A stretch of DNA of 64,000 bases from Neocallimastix lanati (nom. inval.) (Eukaryota; Neocallimastigomycota; Neocallimastigomycetes; Neocallimastigales; Neocallimastigaceae). Positions 61,900-64,000 of this stretch are shown here, piece after piece. Below the pieces are notes generated by a model, which did not search any database, was not told where the DNA came from, and saw only the letters and a program-made list of their open reading frames with translations. Every line of letters starts with the position of its first letter. The stretch's first letter is position 1. The stretch is taken from contig JACVTC010000099.1 in the NCBI GenBank assembly GCA_016946835.1, positions 646,501 through 710,500 of the forward strand. Reading direction: 5' to 3'. The translations under genes and the position numbers were made by a program.

Positions 61900-62060
61900 A
61901 TCTGATAGTATACCCTGTCTGACGTGCAGCTTGCCTCTTCACGGCGTCATGCCACGCGGGTACCACGGCTACTGTATTCAATATAAAATACAGCAGTCCA
62001 GAGCCTACTAGCCCAATTACTATGTAGGTTAAACTTAGCCCGGAAATCTATATCCAAGGC
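61900..62060. other. GC-richer non-coding island
   Basis: About 160 bp with unusual G/C content for this window (GACGTGCAGCTTGCCTCTTC, CACGCGGGTACCACGGC) and a CTGTATT/AATACAG hairpin (about 61970-61995). No reading frame fits known proteins. It may be part of a non-coding element. Confidence 0.4.
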
Positions 62061-62926
62061 TTTGTTAAATAATTTAATTAATAAATAATATTAAATTTTA
62101 TTTTCTAATATTCCCCGATATCTCCACCATAAATTATGTTATGGTTCGGGTTTTATTAGAATTTTTATTTAATTATTTATTTTTAATATTTTTCTGTCTA
62201 CATTTTAATTATTGAAAAACTTCACTTATTTATACTTTTTGAAAAAAAATAAATATGTAAAGCCTTTCTACATTTTATTATCATATTTAAAAAAAAATAT
62301 TTACTATTACTAATTAATTAAAATTTTATATTAATTTAAATTAACTAATTCATAAGTATTTTTATTTTAATAAATTTTGTTTACATAATTTTATATTATT
62401 TTTCATATACTAAAACTAAATTATTTAATATATACGAAAAGTAACAAACAAAATTTAAAAAGATTTTACAGAAAAATAAAGTTATTTTAATCAAGAATGT
62501 TAATATAATATTCTTATATTTTATATAAAATAAATTTAAAAACTATAATATATTTAATATTTATTATTAATCAATTAAGATTTGATTTTATTTGTGGGGA
62601 ATAAAAATATAAAATAATCAATTTAAAAATAAAATAAAATACTAAAAAGAATACAAGTTTAATATTGATACAATATAATAATAATATAATAATATATTTG
62701 AAAATAAAAATAAAATATTAATATTGATAATAAACACTTTAATAAAATAATAAAATTTGAGGTTAAATTATAGATATTGATATTAATAATAAAAATATAA
62801 AATTATTGATAATATTTTAGAAACTTTTAATAAAAATATAAAAAAAATATATTTAGAAAATATTTTAGTATAGAAAATATAGTAAAGTAATATTAAGTAA
62901 AGAATAATATAATGGATTCTAAAGTA

Positions 62927-63635
62927 TGTTGAAATTATAACTGAATTGAAATCTCAATTTCAGTTATTTACATTTCAATAATTAAAAATATTATTTATTT
63001 AATTATAAATAATATATATATTTAAATAATTAATAATTAATATAAATTCTTGTTTAATATTTAAAGGGTTATCTTAGGCCTAATAATTCTGAGAATATTA
63101 ATAAATAAGGTTTATATTAATAATTAATTTCAATGATACATTTGACGTCACGTGTATTTTATTTATATTATGTTTTTATATATGTTTACAACATATCTAT
63201 ATTAAATTCAATTATTCAAATTAATTATATAATTAAATTTATCCTTATATTTTATTATTATTTATATTACTATATTATTACTATCTTATAATTAAATATT
63301 ATTATTATGTAACTTACAAAGTATAAAAGAAAGATGTAAAAATCTATCTTTTATGTTCTTTGTAAGGTTATTGTAAAATTACCTTAATAGTAATATATTA
63401 TAGATATTTTATTAAATAAAATCAATAAATTTAAAATCAAATTAATTTGATAATTCTAATTATCAAAGTTTATTATAAATAAATTTTCATTAAACTAAAC
63501 ATTTAAATATTTATTATTATTATTATATATCTATATAGTATATTACTATATAGACATATCGACTTAGTGAATATTTTTATTAAAACATATTATTTTATTT
63601 AAATTTAAATTAAAAATTATATCAAAATCTTAACA
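62927..63635 (+). repeat. Solo LTR (TGTTGAAA family), second copy
   Basis: 709 bp, TGTTGAAATTATAACTGAAT...CTTAACA, flanked by AAGTA on both sides (62922-62926, 63636-63640). Very similar to 50778-51507 for the first ~450 bp, including TTATCTTAGGCCTAATAATT, TGACGTCAC and AAGTATAAAAGAAAGATG, then divergent. Confidence 0.85.
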
Positions 63636-63640
63636 AAGTA

Positions 63641-64000
63641 AGTTGAAATTCTAATTAATAATCCATTATATGTTCGTTCTTTACCACAAATGGTATGGTT
63701 CATATAATTTTAGGAATATAATAATAATTAACACAAATAATAAAATTACAATAAAAAAAATAATTTGTTTTAAAATCAATATTTATTTATTTAAATTTAT
63801 AAAAGAAAAAATAATAATATAATTATTTATTTAATAAAAAGAAAGTTATTGATTATATTTTATTTCACTAAAATTACATGTATTTATATTTTTTTATCAA
63901 ATTAAAATTTGTAAAGCCTAACTATTTTTTTAATAAACTAATTACTAATTATTTTTATAAATAAAACATTTAAATTGAAATTGAATTATTATTTTAGTTA
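63641..64000. other. AT-rich window end
   Basis: No feature recognised. Confidence 0.5.

Larger units (their letters stand above)
60300..62136 (+). mobile_element. Possible decayed LTR element bounded by two TGTTATGG repeats
   Basis: TGTTATGGTTTGGGTTTTAT at 60300 recurs in direct orientation at 62137 (TGTTATGGTTCGGGTTTTAT). Similarity fades after about 40 bp, so LTR status is uncertain. Between them lie LTR-like non-coding DNA, long A and T homopolymers (a run of about 43 T near 61111-61153) and a tRNA-like segment. No reading frame was recognised. Confidence 0.3.

Overview
The window looks like a nuclear contig of an extremely AT-rich fungus. The best guess is an anaerobic gut fungus (Neocallimastigomycota). 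Reasons: very low GC everywhere except one retrotransposon, GT-AG introns packed with (AAT)n and homopolymers, fungal-type housekeeping genes, and Asn-rich retrotransposon proteins. A dictyostelid shares the AAT/poly-Asn habit but fits the Ty1/copia plus chromodomain Ty3/gypsy load less well. The assignment is inferred from composition and gene content only.

Layout. 1-1694 (minus): 5' part of a spliced WD-repeat gene resembling a TFIIIC delta/90 kDa subunit, running off the left edge. 2207-12210: a retrotransposon graveyard, with a Ty1/copia RT relic, a heavily mutated Ty3/gypsy relic on the minus strand, and a second gypsy relic on the plus strand split by a solo LTR. 12220-14287: AT-rich tandem repeats. 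14288-23213: eIF5 (single exon), then an eight-exon gene joining four cyclic-nucleotide-binding domains to an F-box and leucine-rich repeats. 23836-24982: remnants of an RNase P/MRP p30 (RPP1) gene broken by stops and two giant AAT tracts. 25645-31951 (minus): a six-exon SWI/SNF-RSC ATPase gene (SNF2/STH1) ending in a bromodomain. 34114-35095: a transposase relic and a MITE.

35613-64000 is a nest of LTR elements. A copia element (gag, protease, integrase, Asn-rich linker, no RT) is cut in its linker by a 19 kb insertion (38763-57768, target duplication CCAAA); removing the insertion restores the reading frame. That insertion holds three tandem ~1.02 kb units, a full-length young chromodomain Ty3/gypsy element (1,892-codon polyprotein, LTRs differing at one base), two small elements coding only for Gag with their own LTRs (40246-43103, 52483-55710), and a solo LTR. 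The first Gag-only element sits inside the LTR of the gypsy element, so at least four insertion layers can be read. Right of the nest are an inverted copy of a hairpin-rich LTR segment, a TGATAC...GTATCA element with a 54-bp minisatellite, a tRNA-like segment and a second solo LTR.

Most interesting: (i) the 4xCNB/F-box/LRR fusion, which reads as a candidate cyclic-nucleotide-controlled ubiquitin-ligase adaptor with cGMP-type residues in all four pockets; (ii) the two related Gag-only LTR retrotransposons; (iii) the hairpin-array LTR segment present as two divergent inverted copies. Exon joins were done by eye: the SNF2 and CNB/F-box models give uninterrupted frames whose exon lengths sum to multiples of three.
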